The notes beneath the pieces are model-generated. The model made no database searches. It had not been told where the DNA came from and worked only from the letters and a program-made list of their open reading frames with translations. This document shows positions 8,058 through 17,331 of a stretch of DNA of 64,000 nucleotides, one piece after another. Where the stretch lies: positions 5,468,001 to 5,532,000 of the forward strand of contig NZ_CP036267.1 in NCBI RefSeq assembly GCF_007744255.1, in the 5' to 3' direction. Numbering within the stretch: the stretch's first letter is position 1; each line of letters opens with the position of its first letter. The stretch is from Thalassoglobus polymorphus (GTDB lineage: Bacteria; Planctomycetota; Planctomycetia; Planctomycetales; Planctomycetaceae). A program made the position numbers and the translations under genes.

Positions 8058-9433
8058 TGATGAGTCTTGCACAAATTAATGATGTGAATATGAATCAGCC
8101 GGTGACACTTCTGCTGGATTTTCCATTCTGGATGATGTCAATTTTCATTTTCATCATTGGGGCGGTGATTGGAAGTTTTCTTAATGTTTGCGTCTATCGC
8201 ATTCCGCAACACAAATGGCTGTGGGGTCAAATGCAGTCGTTGTGGGACAAGCCCTCGAACTGCCCGCGATGTTCCACCCACATCCTCTGGTACGACAACA
8301 TCCCGGTTTTCGGTTGGTTGAAGCTTCGGGGCCGTTGCCGCAGCTGCAAGATGAAAATTTCAGGACGTTACCCGTTCATTGAATTTCTGAATGGGTCGCT
8401 GCTCGTCTTGCTGTTCTGGTTTGAAGTCCCTGTTGGACTCCATGCAACGCTCGAGGAAAGTTCTGTCTTTGCCAGCATGGGACCGCAGATTTTTCCGGGC
8501 TTGCAAGGTTACTCTCCGGAAGCGTTTGTCTGGATGAGGTTCCTGTTCCATGCCGTCTTGATTGAAACTCTGCTGGTTGCGTCGTTGATCGATTTCGATC
8601 TACGAATTATTCCCGAAGCGACGACAACTCCCGCGAACATCTTTGCAGTCATTGTACTTTTGTGCGTACCGATACTACATCTAGTGCCGGTCTGGTATCA
8701 GCAACCGGGACTTCTCAGAACATTTGGAATCATTACCCCGGAATGGCTGCACCCGTTTATGGATGGCCCAGCAGTCCCCGCCTGGGTGAATGCACACCCG
8801 TACCTGCATGGCCTCTCAGTGAGTCTCGCCGGGATGCTTGTCGGTGGTGGAATCGTCTGGCTGGTTCGCTGGGCTGGTTTTCTTTTCCTGCGTGAAGAAG
8901 CCATGGGCGATGGCGACGTTTACCTCATGGCGATGGTCGGCGCTTTTCTTGGTTGGCAACCGACTGTCATTGCATTTTTCATCGCTCCGGTCTGTGCATT
9001 GGCGGTGGTGATTCTTCTCGCTCCGTTTGTTCGAAATCGATCAATTCCCTACGGACCGTATCTCAGCTTGGGAACGTTACTGACGCTGCTGTTCTGGCAA
9101 CCGATCTGGAGCCGCGTCGGTCGCCTCTTTGAATTAGGAGTGCTCCTTGTGCCACTTGCATTGTTTATGGGAGTTCTCTTCGCAACTTCTCTGGCAGCTG
9201 TTTACTTGTTCAAAAGGACCTTTGGGCTACTACCGCAACCACTCCCAGAAGGAGAATGGCGAGCTGCTCACCAGCACATCTTTTTCGCGAGCGAAAAAGT
9301 CGACCGACACAGCTGCAATTGGAAAACAACCGATTGGGAAGGGACTGCCTCTGGCCACGGAAGTGTTCATGAAGAACGCTGGAAAGGTGGCAGCTTCTCC
9401 GGAAATTCGTTCGGCCCCAACCGCCCCTGGTGA
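8054..9433 (+). CDS. Type IV prepilin peptidase (A24), with C-terminal extension
   Basis: Inner-membrane aspartic protease that cuts leader peptides of prepilins and pseudopilins and N-methylates the mature end. Visible are a first membrane segment, GSFLNVCVYRIP at 40-51, the four-cysteine zinc module C70xxC73 ... C95xxC98, the first catalytic Asp region SLIDFDLRIIP at 177-186 and the second in GDGDVYL at 284-290. The usual lysine after the second Asp (GDVK) is tyrosine here. After several further membrane segments, a hydrophilic tail of about 65 residues rich in Trp, His and Ser (RAAHQHIFFASEK, WEGTASGHGS) extends beyond the family's normal end. A shifted frame overlaps the tail, but the tail frame looks protein-like. 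Confidence 0.9.
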   Translation: MMMSLAQINDVNMNQPVTLLLDFPFWMMSIFIFIIGAVIGSFLNVCVYRIPQHKWLWGQMQSLWDKPSNCPRCSTHILWYDNIPVFGWLKLRGRCRSCKMKISGRYPFIEFLNGSLLVLLFWFEVPVGLHATLEESSVFASMGPQIFPGLQGYSPEAFVWMRFLFHAVLIETLLVASLIDFDLRIIPEATTTPANIFAVIVLLCVPILHLVPVWYQQPGLLRTFGIITPEWLHPFMDGPAVPAWVNAHPYLHGLSVSLAGMLVGGGIVWLVRWAGFLFLREEAMGDGDVYLMAMVGAFLGWQPTVIAFFIAPVCALAVVILLAPFVRNRSIPYGPYLSLGTLLTLLFWQPIWSRVGRLFELGVLLVPLALFMGVLFATSLAAVYLFKRTFGLLPQPLPEGEWRAAHQHIFFASEKVDRHSCNWKTTDWEGTASGHGSVHEERWKGGSFSGNSFGPNRPW

Positions 9434-9752
9434 CACAGACAACCTTTTCTGAGAACACCGCTTGACGCAGATTTGGCCCAGGTGATTTCAATCAATCCTG
9501 ACTGATTGATCAAATTCCGTTTGCCTTTCCCGGAATCGTGACGTTTCTTTACCTGGAACCAGTCCGAAAACCTCTGGAAAAGTCGCTTTTCTCAACGTAG
9601 TGAGAGAGCAATTTCAAGTTTCAGGATCAATTCTAGTAAACGTGGCCAGAGCATTTTCAATGCTTGTCGTGCCCGTGAAGCTCATCTTCATGAGTTCTCG
9701 GCGCGAGGCAATACGTAAAGACCAATCTTAGTTCTGCTCTAAGGAGCCAACG
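9434..9752. other. Intergenic gap with dispersed repeat upstream of parA
   Basis: Holds the best-preserved dispersed repeat at about 9650-9742: agagcattttcaatgc, then ttgtcgtgcccgtgaa, a small hairpin (gctcatcttcatgag) and gcgaggca, closed by gttctgctct. The ribosome site of the next gene (aaggag, 9741-9746) lies at its edge, so the repeat supplies the leader of that gene. A short inverted repeat tcaatca/tgattga near 9490-9510 may end the preceding operon. Confidence 0.55.
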
Positions 9753-10631
9753 GTGCCAATCATTGCTTTTACGAATCTTAAGGGCGGGGTCGCGAAGACA
9801 ACGACCGCAGTTGCCGTCGCAGAATGCCTGGCAGTCGCCGGACATAAGACATTAGTAATCGACGCAGACCACCAGTGCATGGCAGGAGAACTTTTGCTCG
9901 GCGGGAGACTCCTGTTGCAGTGTGACAACCAAAAAAGAACTCTTCACGATTTATTGGCGGCACTATTGAAAGAAGGCTTTGATCGAGACCATATTTCCAA
10001 ATACGTGCAAGATGAAGCATCATCTATTAACGGTGGGCTGGAGAATCTGTCTGTGCTTCCGTGCTCGATTCGAATCGATGAATTTGAGACCAATCTCGCC
10101 AAAGGAGGATATAACAACTCGATTCCACTAAGCGCCATGTTAGACAAGAGAAAAGGAATGCTCAGAAAATGGCTTTCTCAGAACTACGACTTCGTACTCA
10201 TCGATTGTCCGCCAAGCATTCCGATTCAAGTCCGTTTTTTGCTTAACATCGCAGACTCATTTGTCGTGCCATGCGTTCCGGATCGACTCTCAGTGAGGGG
10301 GTCTTGTTATCTCATGAAGCGTCTTGAAAAAACAGGCCGGAAAATTCAACCACTGGGTACCATCTGGTCTCTCTTTAGAAGGCAGAACTCTCTTCACAAA
10401 CGAACAATTGAAGGGAAAGTGCAGGGTTTTGAAACGCTTCCTAAGCCATTCACAACCATCGTTCCAAATGCCACAGCGATTGCAGAATCAACCGAGCCTG
10501 ATTTTTTTCCGACAAGCTTCAGCGGGAAGTATACTAAAGGATACGCTGACGTCTTCCGCTCATTAACGGCTGAAATCATCGAACGAAGTGTTTTTTCCCC
10601 AGCGGAACTGAAGCTTCAAGTCTCCCGCTAA
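9753..10631 (+). CDS. ParA-family ATPase, orphan
   Basis: Deviant Walker A KGGVAKTT at residues 10-17, Walker A' LVIDADHQ near 34-41 and Walker B DFVLIDCPPS near 146-155 identify a ParA/MinD-type ATPase. Such proteins position DNA or large protein complexes on the nucleoid or membrane. Start is a GTG seven bases after aaggag. No parB or centromere-like repeat is beside it, and the C-terminal third lacks membrane-targeting helices. The gene is flanked by unrelated functions and preceded by a dispersed repeat. It could be a plasmid relic or a cargo-positioning ParA. The family call is firm, the role open. Confidence 0.88.
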   Translation: MPIIAFTNLKGGVAKTTTAVAVAECLAVAGHKTLVIDADHQCMAGELLLGGRLLLQCDNQKRTLHDLLAALLKEGFDRDHISKYVQDEASSINGGLENLSVLPCSIRIDEFETNLAKGGYNNSIPLSAMLDKRKGMLRKWLSQNYDFVLIDCPPSIPIQVRFLLNIADSFVVPCVPDRLSVRGSCYLMKRLEKTGRKIQPLGTIWSLFRRQNSLHKRTIEGKVQGFETLPKPFTTIVPNATAIAESTEPDFFPTSFSGKYTKGYADVFRSLTAEIIERSVFSPAELKLQVSR

Positions 10632-10737
10632 ACATTGATTCGAGTTAGAATTCAGATGTCAGCTTTTCTTCACTGGTCCTCTCAGCTATTCTCAAGGTTC
10701 TCACCTTGACTGAATTTCTTGCTTTGCGGATGGACTG

Positions 10738-13700
10738 ATGAAACGACCTGCCATTTTGGTTCGAGCTCTACTTTCACTTGCCTGTTTATGCACCTTGCTT
10801 CAACTGAGTTTTGCTCAGGAGGAGAAAGGATCACGAGATCGCTTCAAAGAAAACCTTGCCGGCAACAAAGATGTTGAAAAGGTGATTCAAACTTTCCAAG
10901 GTAAAGGGGTGGTCGGTGACGATAGCGATCCGACTCCTGCGGAGGAGGCTGTCAAACTCTTTCAGCTGCCGGACGATTTGAAAATCGAACTCGTTGCCAC
11001 AGAACCGGAAGTCATGCAACCGCTTTTCATGCACTTCGATGATCGTGCACGATTGTGGGTTGTTCAATACCTGCAGTACCCGTTCCCGGAAGGCCTCAAG
11101 GTCATTCGTTACGACCAGTACCTGCGAGCTGTCTTCGACAAGGTTCCTCAAGCTCCGCCAAATCACGTCAAAGGTAAAGATCTCATCACCGTCTACGAAG
11201 ATACGAACGGCGATGGCAAATACGACAGCAGCAAGAACGTGATCGAAGGTCTGAACATCACCTCTTCTGTCGTGACCGGCCATGGGGGAATTTGGGTGAT
11301 CAACCCGCCGTATCTTCTGTTCTACCCGGATGCCAATCGCGATGATATCCCCGATGGAGATCCAGAAGTTCGGCTTTCCGGTTTTGGGCTTGAAGATACA
11401 CACTCGATCGCCAACAGTTTGCGCTGGGGACCGGATGGATGGCTTTACGCTGCCAATGGGTCCACCACAACAGGAAACGTTTCATCCGAAGTGAACAAAA
11501 ATGTCCAATGGGAAGGTCAGAATATCTGGCGATATCATCCCGATACGAAAGTTTTTGAAATTTACGCTGAGGGTGGCGGCAATACATTCTCCTCAGAGAT
11601 TGACGGGCGCGGCCGTGTCTTTTCAGGTACGAACCATGGCAACACTCGCGGGATGTACTACCCGCAAGGGTCTTACGGTTCAAAAAACTGGGGAAAACAT
11701 GGCCCTCTGACAAATCCCTTCGCGTTTGGATATTTCGAACACATGCTTCACGAGGGGGACAAAGATCGCTTCCCGCAAACCTTCGTGATCTACGAAGGGG
11801 GAACTCTTCCTGAACGCTACAACGGAAATGTCATTGCAGCGAACGCTTTGCATAACCGTGTCTGGGCCAGCGAAGTCTCACGAAACGGCTCCACTTATCG
11901 CACTGTCGACATGCCGAACGTGGCGGAAACCGAAGATCGCTGGTTTCGACCGGTTGATGTCAAAGTCGGCCCAGATGGTGCCGTCTATCTGGCAGACTGG
12001 TACGACACTCGACTCTCACACGTCGACCCGCGTGACAACTGGCACAAGGGGAGTGGACGGGTTTATCGAATCCAATCGAAAGATGCGAAGCCGCTCACTG
12101 GAAAAACCGACCTCACCAAACTGTCTGATGATGAACTCATTAGCCATTTCTCACACACAAACAAATGGTGGCGACAGACCTCGGTTCGCGTCCTCGGAGA
12201 CCGTTTGCTTGCACAAGTCAAAACCGCACGGGCGGCAACAGTCAACAAGCTGAAACAAATAACATCCACGAGCGACCCGACGGCTCTCGAAGCTCTTTGG
12301 ACACTGCATTGGGCAGGCGAGTTTGATGCAGAACTCGCAGCTGCGACACTCAAAAATGAAGATCCAGATGTTCGTCGCTGGTCGGTCCGATTCCTTGGCG
12401 ACCATCGCCAACTGACCCCGGAACTCGGTGCTGCTTTAGCAGAACTCGCAACGAAGGAATCATACGTTCAAGTCCGCTCACAGCTGGCTTCCACAGCTCG
12501 GCGTATCAACACGGAATACGCCTTGCCTGTTCTGAGGGCATTATTGAAACATACAGAAGACGCGGACGACCCACATATGCCACTCCTCATCTGGTGGGGA
12601 ATTGAAGGTCATTCCGGGACCTCGCTGATGAACAACAATCAGCAAATCGGAGTTCATCTCGATCCCATTTCAAAACGAACTCCTCGCGAGCAACTGGTTG
12701 CATTCCTGGAAGATGACGAAATCTGGAACGAACCGATTTTCGAATCGACTGTTTTGCCTCGGTTAATGCAACGCTTTGCGATGGATCAATACGCACCCGG
12801 AAATGCCGCTGAGAAACTGGCTGGCCTGCAAGCTTGTGAACAGCTTTTAAAGATGGCTCCAAACCCCGACTACCGTAGCAAGTTGATGTCCGGTTTCCTT
12901 GAAGCGTATCAAGGTCGAGACATTGCCAAGTTGCCAGAAGGTCTCCGCAAAGAGATTGAGTCGTACCAAGGCTCACTTGGGAAGTCCGATTTGGCTCTCG
13001 GAATTCGCCTCGGGCAAGCGGATGCTCTCAAAGAGGCATTGGCTGTCATTCGCAATGAGAAGGAAGACAACTCAAAGCGACTCGCATTGATTCAAATCTT
13101 TGGTGAAGTTGAACAACCAAGTTGCGTCTCAACCCTACTTGGACTGATCTCCAGTTCGCGTTCCAGTGCCATCAAAAATGCCGCGATGCTTTCGCTGATG
13201 AATTATTCCGATCCCAAAATCGGCCAAACAATCTGTGCTCGCTATCATTCATCTCTGCCTGATCAACACGGGCTGCGTTCGACTGCTCATCGTGTGCTCG
13301 CCAGTCGACCGGCATGGACGAAACGATTCCTGGCAGAAATCGAGGCTTTCCGGATTAAACCCGATACGGTTTCACTCGATGTCATTCAGCAAATGCAGCT
13401 TCACCCCGATCCCGAAATCCAGGAACTCGTCAAAAAGCACTGGGGCAGTGTTCGCGCAACCCCAGCTGAAAAACAGAACGAAATCGCACGCTTACTGGGA
13501 TTGCTGAAAGAAGAAGGAGCTTCCGGGAACGTCAACCACGGTCGCGAGTTATTCAAAAAACACTGCGCAACTTGCCACACCCTGTTTGACGATGGCGGAA
13601 AAACCGGACCAAACCTTACAGGCTACGAACGAGACAATCTTGACTTCATGTTATTGGCAATCGTTGATCCTTCAGCAGCGATTCGTGAAGAGTTCACTCA

Positions 13701-13950
13701 ATTCCAGCTGCTCACCACAGATGGACGTGTCCTGACTGGCTTACTGGAGGAACAAACACCAACCAGAGTCACCCTGCGTGGTGCGAATAATCAGGTCACA
13801 GTGGTCTCTCGAGACGACATCGAAATACTGAAAGCAATGACAACATCAATCATGCCGGATGGTCTCACACAAAAGATGACCAAAGAGGAGATTCTTGATC
13901 TATTCAGCTATCTCACTCAGCCGACACCAGTATCAGCGACCAAAAAGTAA
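10738..13950 (+). CDS. PVC-type dehydrogenase with HEAT repeats and C-terminal haem-binding domain
   Basis: A 1070-aa exported protein (signal peptide 1-26). The N-terminal half is the membrane-bound dehydrogenase domain typical of planctomycetes and Verrucomicrobia: FQLPDDLKIELVATEP, HGGIWVINPPYL, then WFRPVDVKVGPDGAVYLADWYD, a beta-propeller related to PQQ sugar dehydrogenases. The middle holds HEAT-like helical repeats (ALEALWTLHWAGEFD, EDPDVRRWSVRFLGD). The C-terminus is a single-haem module with CATCH at 943-947 followed by GPNLTGYERDN and the family's DGRVLTGLLEEQT segment. It probably oxidises sugars or alcohols and passes electrons to cytochromes in the cell envelope. Monocistronic. 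Confidence 0.93.
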   Translation: MKRPAILVRALLSLACLCTLLQLSFAQEEKGSRDRFKENLAGNKDVEKVIQTFQGKGVVGDDSDPTPAEEAVKLFQLPDDLKIELVATEPEVMQPLFMHFDDRARLWVVQYLQYPFPEGLKVIRYDQYLRAVFDKVPQAPPNHVKGKDLITVYEDTNGDGKYDSSKNVIEGLNITSSVVTGHGGIWVINPPYLLFYPDANRDDIPDGDPEVRLSGFGLEDTHSIANSLRWGPDGWLYAANGSTTTGNVSSEVNKNVQWEGQNIWRYHPDTKVFEIYAEGGGNTFSSEIDGRGRVFSGTNHGNTRGMYYPQGSYGSKNWGKHGPLTNPFAFGYFEHMLHEGDKDRFPQTFVIYEGGTLPERYNGNVIAANALHNRVWASEVSRNGSTYRTVDMPNVAETEDRWFRPVDVKVGPDGAVYLADWYDTRLSHVDPRDNWHKGSGRVYRIQSKDAKPLTGKTDLTKLSDDELISHFSHTNKWWRQTSVRVLGDRLLAQVKTARAATVNKLKQITSTSDPTALEALWTLHWAGEFDAELAAATLKNEDPDVRRWSVRFLGDHRQLTPELGAALAELATKESYVQVRSQLASTARRINTEYALPVLRALLKHTEDADDPHMPLLIWWGIEGHSGTSLMNNNQQIGVHLDPISKRTPREQLVAFLEDDEIWNEPIFESTVLPRLMQRFAMDQYAPGNAAEKLAGLQACEQLLKMAPNPDYRSKLMSGFLEAYQGRDIAKLPEGLRKEIESYQGSLGKSDLALGIRLGQADALKEALAVIRNEKEDNSKRLALIQIFGEVEQPSCVSTLLGLISSSRSSAIKNAAMLSLMNYSDPKIGQTICARYHSSLPDQHGLRSTAHRVLASRPAWTKRFLAEIEAFRIKPDTVSLDVIQQMQLHPDPEIQELVKKHWGSVRATPAEKQNEIARLLGLLKEEGASGNVNHGRELFKKHCATCHTLFDDGGKTGPNLTGYERDNLDFMLLAIVDPSAAIREEFTQFQLLTTDGRVLTGLLEEQTPTRVTLRGANNQVTVVSRDDIEILKAMTTSIMPDGLTQKMTKEEILDLFSYLTQPTPVSATKK

Positions 13951-14444
13951 CAGGCTTCTCCACAGATAAATTAGCTCTGATCTTTTTTTTCTAGTGACGA
14001 TCAGGAATTTGTTTGGAATTCCGAATGGATCTTGTTACGTTGGTTAGGTGGCGATGACCGCATCACCCTTGGTTGGGGAACGAATGGTGATGCAACTGAG
14101 CCGAAAAATCGGTTCGAAAACCTGAAAAGTGACCGTGATGTCACTATGAAACTGCTGAGTCCAACAGGGTCATTTTCAGCAGGATTGCTAGTTTTCATCA
14201 ACCTCATGTTGATTGAGATTCACCTCATTCTTTCGGGTTTTCATTCGATTTCATACTTCGATTTAAAACAGTGTTCGTGTTCCAGACGGAAGTGGGTTTT
14301 CCTCGCGTCGATGAATGTCATGACGCAAAGAAAGTAGTTCTGTACTGGTATCCAGAGTGTACAAAATAAGTTTTCCCGCTGTGATGCAAGCATTGTTGAG
14401 CATGCGACGTATAACTTTTTTGTTGAAATAAAGGCAGCTGTCCT
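13951..14444. other. Intergenic gap
   Basis: About 490 bases without a credible gene. A poly-T run at 13983-13991 follows the upstream gene but lacks a clear stem before it. A purine-rich aaaggcag lies just before the next start. Nothing else stands out. Confidence 0.4.
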
Positions 14445-15770
14445 ATGGACTTTCTGTTGCCCAGCTACAGCATGAATCAGGCGACATGGTTTTACCTGTC
14501 GTTCCTGCTCATCGTTGCGATCTATTTTCGCTTTATGCGAATCTTTTCGCTGCGAAACTTAGATCTTGCGCTCTTACTTTCTGCTTCTCCAGGCCTGCTG
14601 TTTGTGGCAGCTCAGGAAGATTCAACGCTCGGTCATGCGTGGCTCTTTGTCATCGCATGCGTCTTTCTGCTTCGAATGTTCTTTGATCCGATCCTGAGTC
14701 GACGCCCGTACTTGGGCCAGAATCTCAATACGCATGGAATGGCGTTCCTCTTCTTTGCAGTCTGTGCATTTCTCTTCACCCAGGTCATCACGTCCTCACT
14801 TCCACAAGAGACCGAAGAGACGATTGCTCAGGCCGATTACATTATGAACCTGACAGCGACTGACCCGGGCAAGATTTCCCAAGAGGAATTCTCCACAGGT
14901 GGGCCTGCTGCACCGATCTTCGTCGTCATTCTGAAACTGATCTTTAATGACCTCGCCCCGAGTATTTTAGCGATTCTCGCACACGCAGCTGTCATCAGTG
15001 GATTGTGGTTTGTCGGTCGGAATCTGTTCGGAGACAAGAGTATCGGCTTAGCCATGGCGACGCTTTATCTACTGCTTCCCTGTACCGCATACAATGTTGC
15101 TGAATTCAACCATGTCTTGCCAGCGGCATTGGTCACGTGGGCATTTGTTGCGTTTCGGAAGCCAGTTGTTTCCGGTGTCCTACTCGGACTCGCCAGTGGA
15201 ACGCTTCTGTTTCCGGTATTTCTCTTGCCGATCTGGGCCGCTTTTTATGGTCGCAAACGTGCCGGTCGATTTGTGATGGCACTGGTAGCGGTCGCCATAG
15301 TCTTATTGGCGAGCCTGGCCTTTACATCGAAGGATTCGGATTCGTTCTTTGAAAAGACCATCGGAACAATCAATGTTCCGTTGACTGCACTTTCGAATCA
15401 GGAATTTTCGCCCGGATTCTGGAAAGACGCCGACTACGTTTCACCGTATCGCTGGCCTGTGATGGCGTCGTACTTCATCATGCTCATCTTCATGACGATC
15501 TGGCCACGTCGACGCAATGTTGAAGTCCTCTTGGCTCAATCTGCAGCGGCCATCATCGGTACACAACTTTGGTACACCCAGAAGGGTGGAGTCTACTTAC
15601 TCTGGTATGTGCCGTTATTACTGATGGTCATTTTCCGGCCTCGGCTCACTCATCTGAAGTTCATCGAAGAACTCGAAGAGTCGACCGTCGCAAAATCTCC
15701 ATCGAATGGGGACTCCAAAAAGTCTTCTGCGTCTTCAACATCAGGTAAAAACCTGCAGTTGTTTCGATAG
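14445..15770 (+). CDS. Polytopic membrane protein, mannosyltransferase-like topology
   Basis: Ten or more hydrophobic segments cover nearly the whole 441 residues, ending in a charged, serine-rich cytoplasmic tail (SPSNGDSKKSSASSTSG). The order of membrane helices with a large loop after the second or third resembles GT-C type glycosyltransferases or lipid-linked sugar enzymes, but no acidic catalytic motif can be named. It follows a long gap and precedes convergent smpB. The protein is conserved-looking and real; its function is unknown. Confidence 0.75.
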   Translation: MDFLLPSYSMNQATWFYLSFLLIVAIYFRFMRIFSLRNLDLALLLSASPGLLFVAAQEDSTLGHAWLFVIACVFLLRMFFDPILSRRPYLGQNLNTHGMAFLFFAVCAFLFTQVITSSLPQETEETIAQADYIMNLTATDPGKISQEEFSTGGPAAPIFVVILKLIFNDLAPSILAILAHAAVISGLWFVGRNLFGDKSIGLAMATLYLLLPCTAYNVAEFNHVLPAALVTWAFVAFRKPVVSGVLLGLASGTLLFPVFLLPIWAAFYGRKRAGRFVMALVAVAIVLLASLAFTSKDSDSFFEKTIGTINVPLTALSNQEFSPGFWKDADYVSPYRWPVMASYFIMLIFMTIWPRRRNVEVLLAQSAAAIIGTQLWYTQKGGVYLLWYVPLLLMVIFRPRLTHLKFIEELEESTVAKSPSNGDSKKSSASSTSGKNLQLFR

Positions 15771-15845
15771 GCAGCCTCATTGGCCGAAGCCGCGAAAACA
15801 CTCAGTAAGTGTTGCTCAAAATAGCGTTGATCAATAGAGCGTTAA

Positions 15846-16343
15846 TCAATAGCGTTTGCGGACTGCGTCTCGCATCATTTTGCGGTCTTGATCCTTCTTC
15901 TTCTTTTCACGATTGTCGTACAGCTTGCGTCCTTTGGCTGCTGCGATAAGAACTTTGACGATTCCGCGCCGAAAATAAACCGCCAGCGGAATGAGCGTCA
16001 TCCCGTCGTGGTCTGCGGATTCTGCGAACTTGCGAATTTCTCTCCGCTTGAGAAGCAGCTTACGCTCACGGCGCCGTTCGTGGTTCAGATACGTCGCCTG
16101 CGGGTACTCAGCGATATCACAATTCAGTAGCCAAAGCTCCCCTTTTTGAATCCTGGCGTACGCTTCATCGATTGTAATTTTATTGTTGCGAATACTTTTG
16201 ACTTCACTCCCCATCAGGGCAATGCCGCACTCCAGCTCATCGATGATCTCATAATCGTGACTCGCACGTCGATTCCGGCAGACTGTCCGAGAGTTCGGAT
16301 CTTCTGCTTCCTTCTTTTTCTTCTTTGCTTTTTTACTGGCCAT
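15846..16343 (-). CDS. smpB: SsrA-binding protein SmpB
   Basis: Binds tmRNA and delivers it to ribosomes stalled on broken messages. The core is clear: RRASHDYEIIDELECGIALMGSEVKSIR, then the family's NHERRRERKLLL and the C-terminal basic tail GKKLYD-type segment (GRKLYDNREKKKKDQDRKM). The N-terminus has a lysine-rich extension of about 17 residues (ASKKAKKKKKEAED). Length 165 aa is normal. The tmRNA gene itself is not visible nearby. Confidence 0.97.
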   Translation of the reverse strand: MASKKAKKKKKEAEDPNSRTVCRNRRASHDYEIIDELECGIALMGSEVKSIRNNKITIDEAYARIQKGELWLLNCDIAEYPQATYLNHERRRERKLLLKRREIRKFAESADHDGMTLIPLAVYFRRGIVKVLIAAAKGRKLYDNREKKKKDQDRKMMRDAVRKRY

Positions 16344-16543
16344 GATTGCTTAGCGTTCGTTTCGGGGTCGGAGAATTGCCATCTTAGAGCATTTCCGGAA
16401 TTATTGTACGCGTTCTGTCTCGTGGTGTACCGTATTTCCCCTGATAAAAGGCGTTCACAGGGCTTCTTCACGGACACGAGCATCACGAATGTGCATGGGA
16501 TGAGCCAGCAATTCAGGAAAGGGTTCGGACCTGCCAGCGTTGG

Positions 16544-17260
16544 CTATTCTTTTTCGCGCGGAGCATCATAGAGAATTTCCAGCCCGGACCGGTCACGAAG
16601 TTTCCAGCGTTTGATGAACATGGCATGGGATGCAACTTTGAGGAGATGCCAAGTTGAATAGATCCGCAGTTTTCGAGCTGAGGTCAGAACCGGCTCTTTG
16701 ACAATCACAAACTTCCCTTGCTGTCGAATCGCTTCAGAAAGGAATCGCTCTTCAGCGGCAAAATGCTGAGGATCGAAGCCACCGATCTTTTCAAAGACCG
16801 ACCGTAAGACATAAATGCTGCACCCGGCAGCCCAGCCTCCAATTCCTTGCCAGTAATACAGGAAGATGTGAGAAAGCTTCCGCTGGAACCACGTGATTCC
16901 CTCATCGAATTCCACACTTGCTCCTCCACCGACCGCTCCATTTTCAACAGCGAGGAGAACAGCTTTCAGAGTCTTCGCTGGCAACTGCGTATCGGCATCA
17001 AGAAAGAAGATGACGCGCCCAGTTGCCACCTCGGCGCCAGCATTGCGAACTGCGCCGATATTGTGGAGTTCCACATCGACCACTTTCGCACCACAACTTT
17101 TTGCGATCTCGGCAGTGGCGTCGGTTGAAGCGTCGTTGGCGACGATCACTTCGCTGGTGATTTGACATTCGCAAACAGCGTTCGCAATCGATTGAATTGT
17201 TGCAGCGATCAACAATTCTTCATCACGCGCCGGGATCACAAATGAAACATCCACGTCCAT
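16544..17260 (-). CDS. Glycosyltransferase family 2
   Basis: GT-A fold enzyme transferring a sugar from a nucleotide donor. VSFVIPARDEE at residues 5-15 starts the Rossmann-like domain, VANDASTDAT at 40-49 binds the nucleotide, and the metal-binding DAD is at 88-90 in FFLDADTQLP. GGFD and AEERFLSEA follow in the acceptor region. It has 238 residues and no membrane helices beyond a weak one near 132-150. Close relatives make lipid- or polysaccharide-linked sugars; the substrate is not determined. It ends 284 bases after smpB's start in the same orientation, probably not in one operon. Confidence 0.9.
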   Translation of the reverse strand: MDVDVSFVIPARDEELLIAATIQSIANAVCECQITSEVIVANDASTDATAEIAKSCGAKVVDVELHNIGAVRNAGAEVATGRVIFFLDADTQLPAKTLKAVLLAVENGAVGGGASVEFDEGITWFQRKLSHIFLYYWQGIGGWAAGCSIYVLRSVFEKIGGFDPQHFAAEERFLSEAIRQQGKFVIVKEPVLTSARKLRIYSTWHLLKVASHAMFIKRWKLRDRSGLEILYDAPREKE

Positions 17261-17331
17261 GCTTCAGGCTCTTTCTTTTGATTCAGCACCTTGCAAGGTC
17301 AGTGCAATCAGTTGTGAAACCGTTTCTGTAC

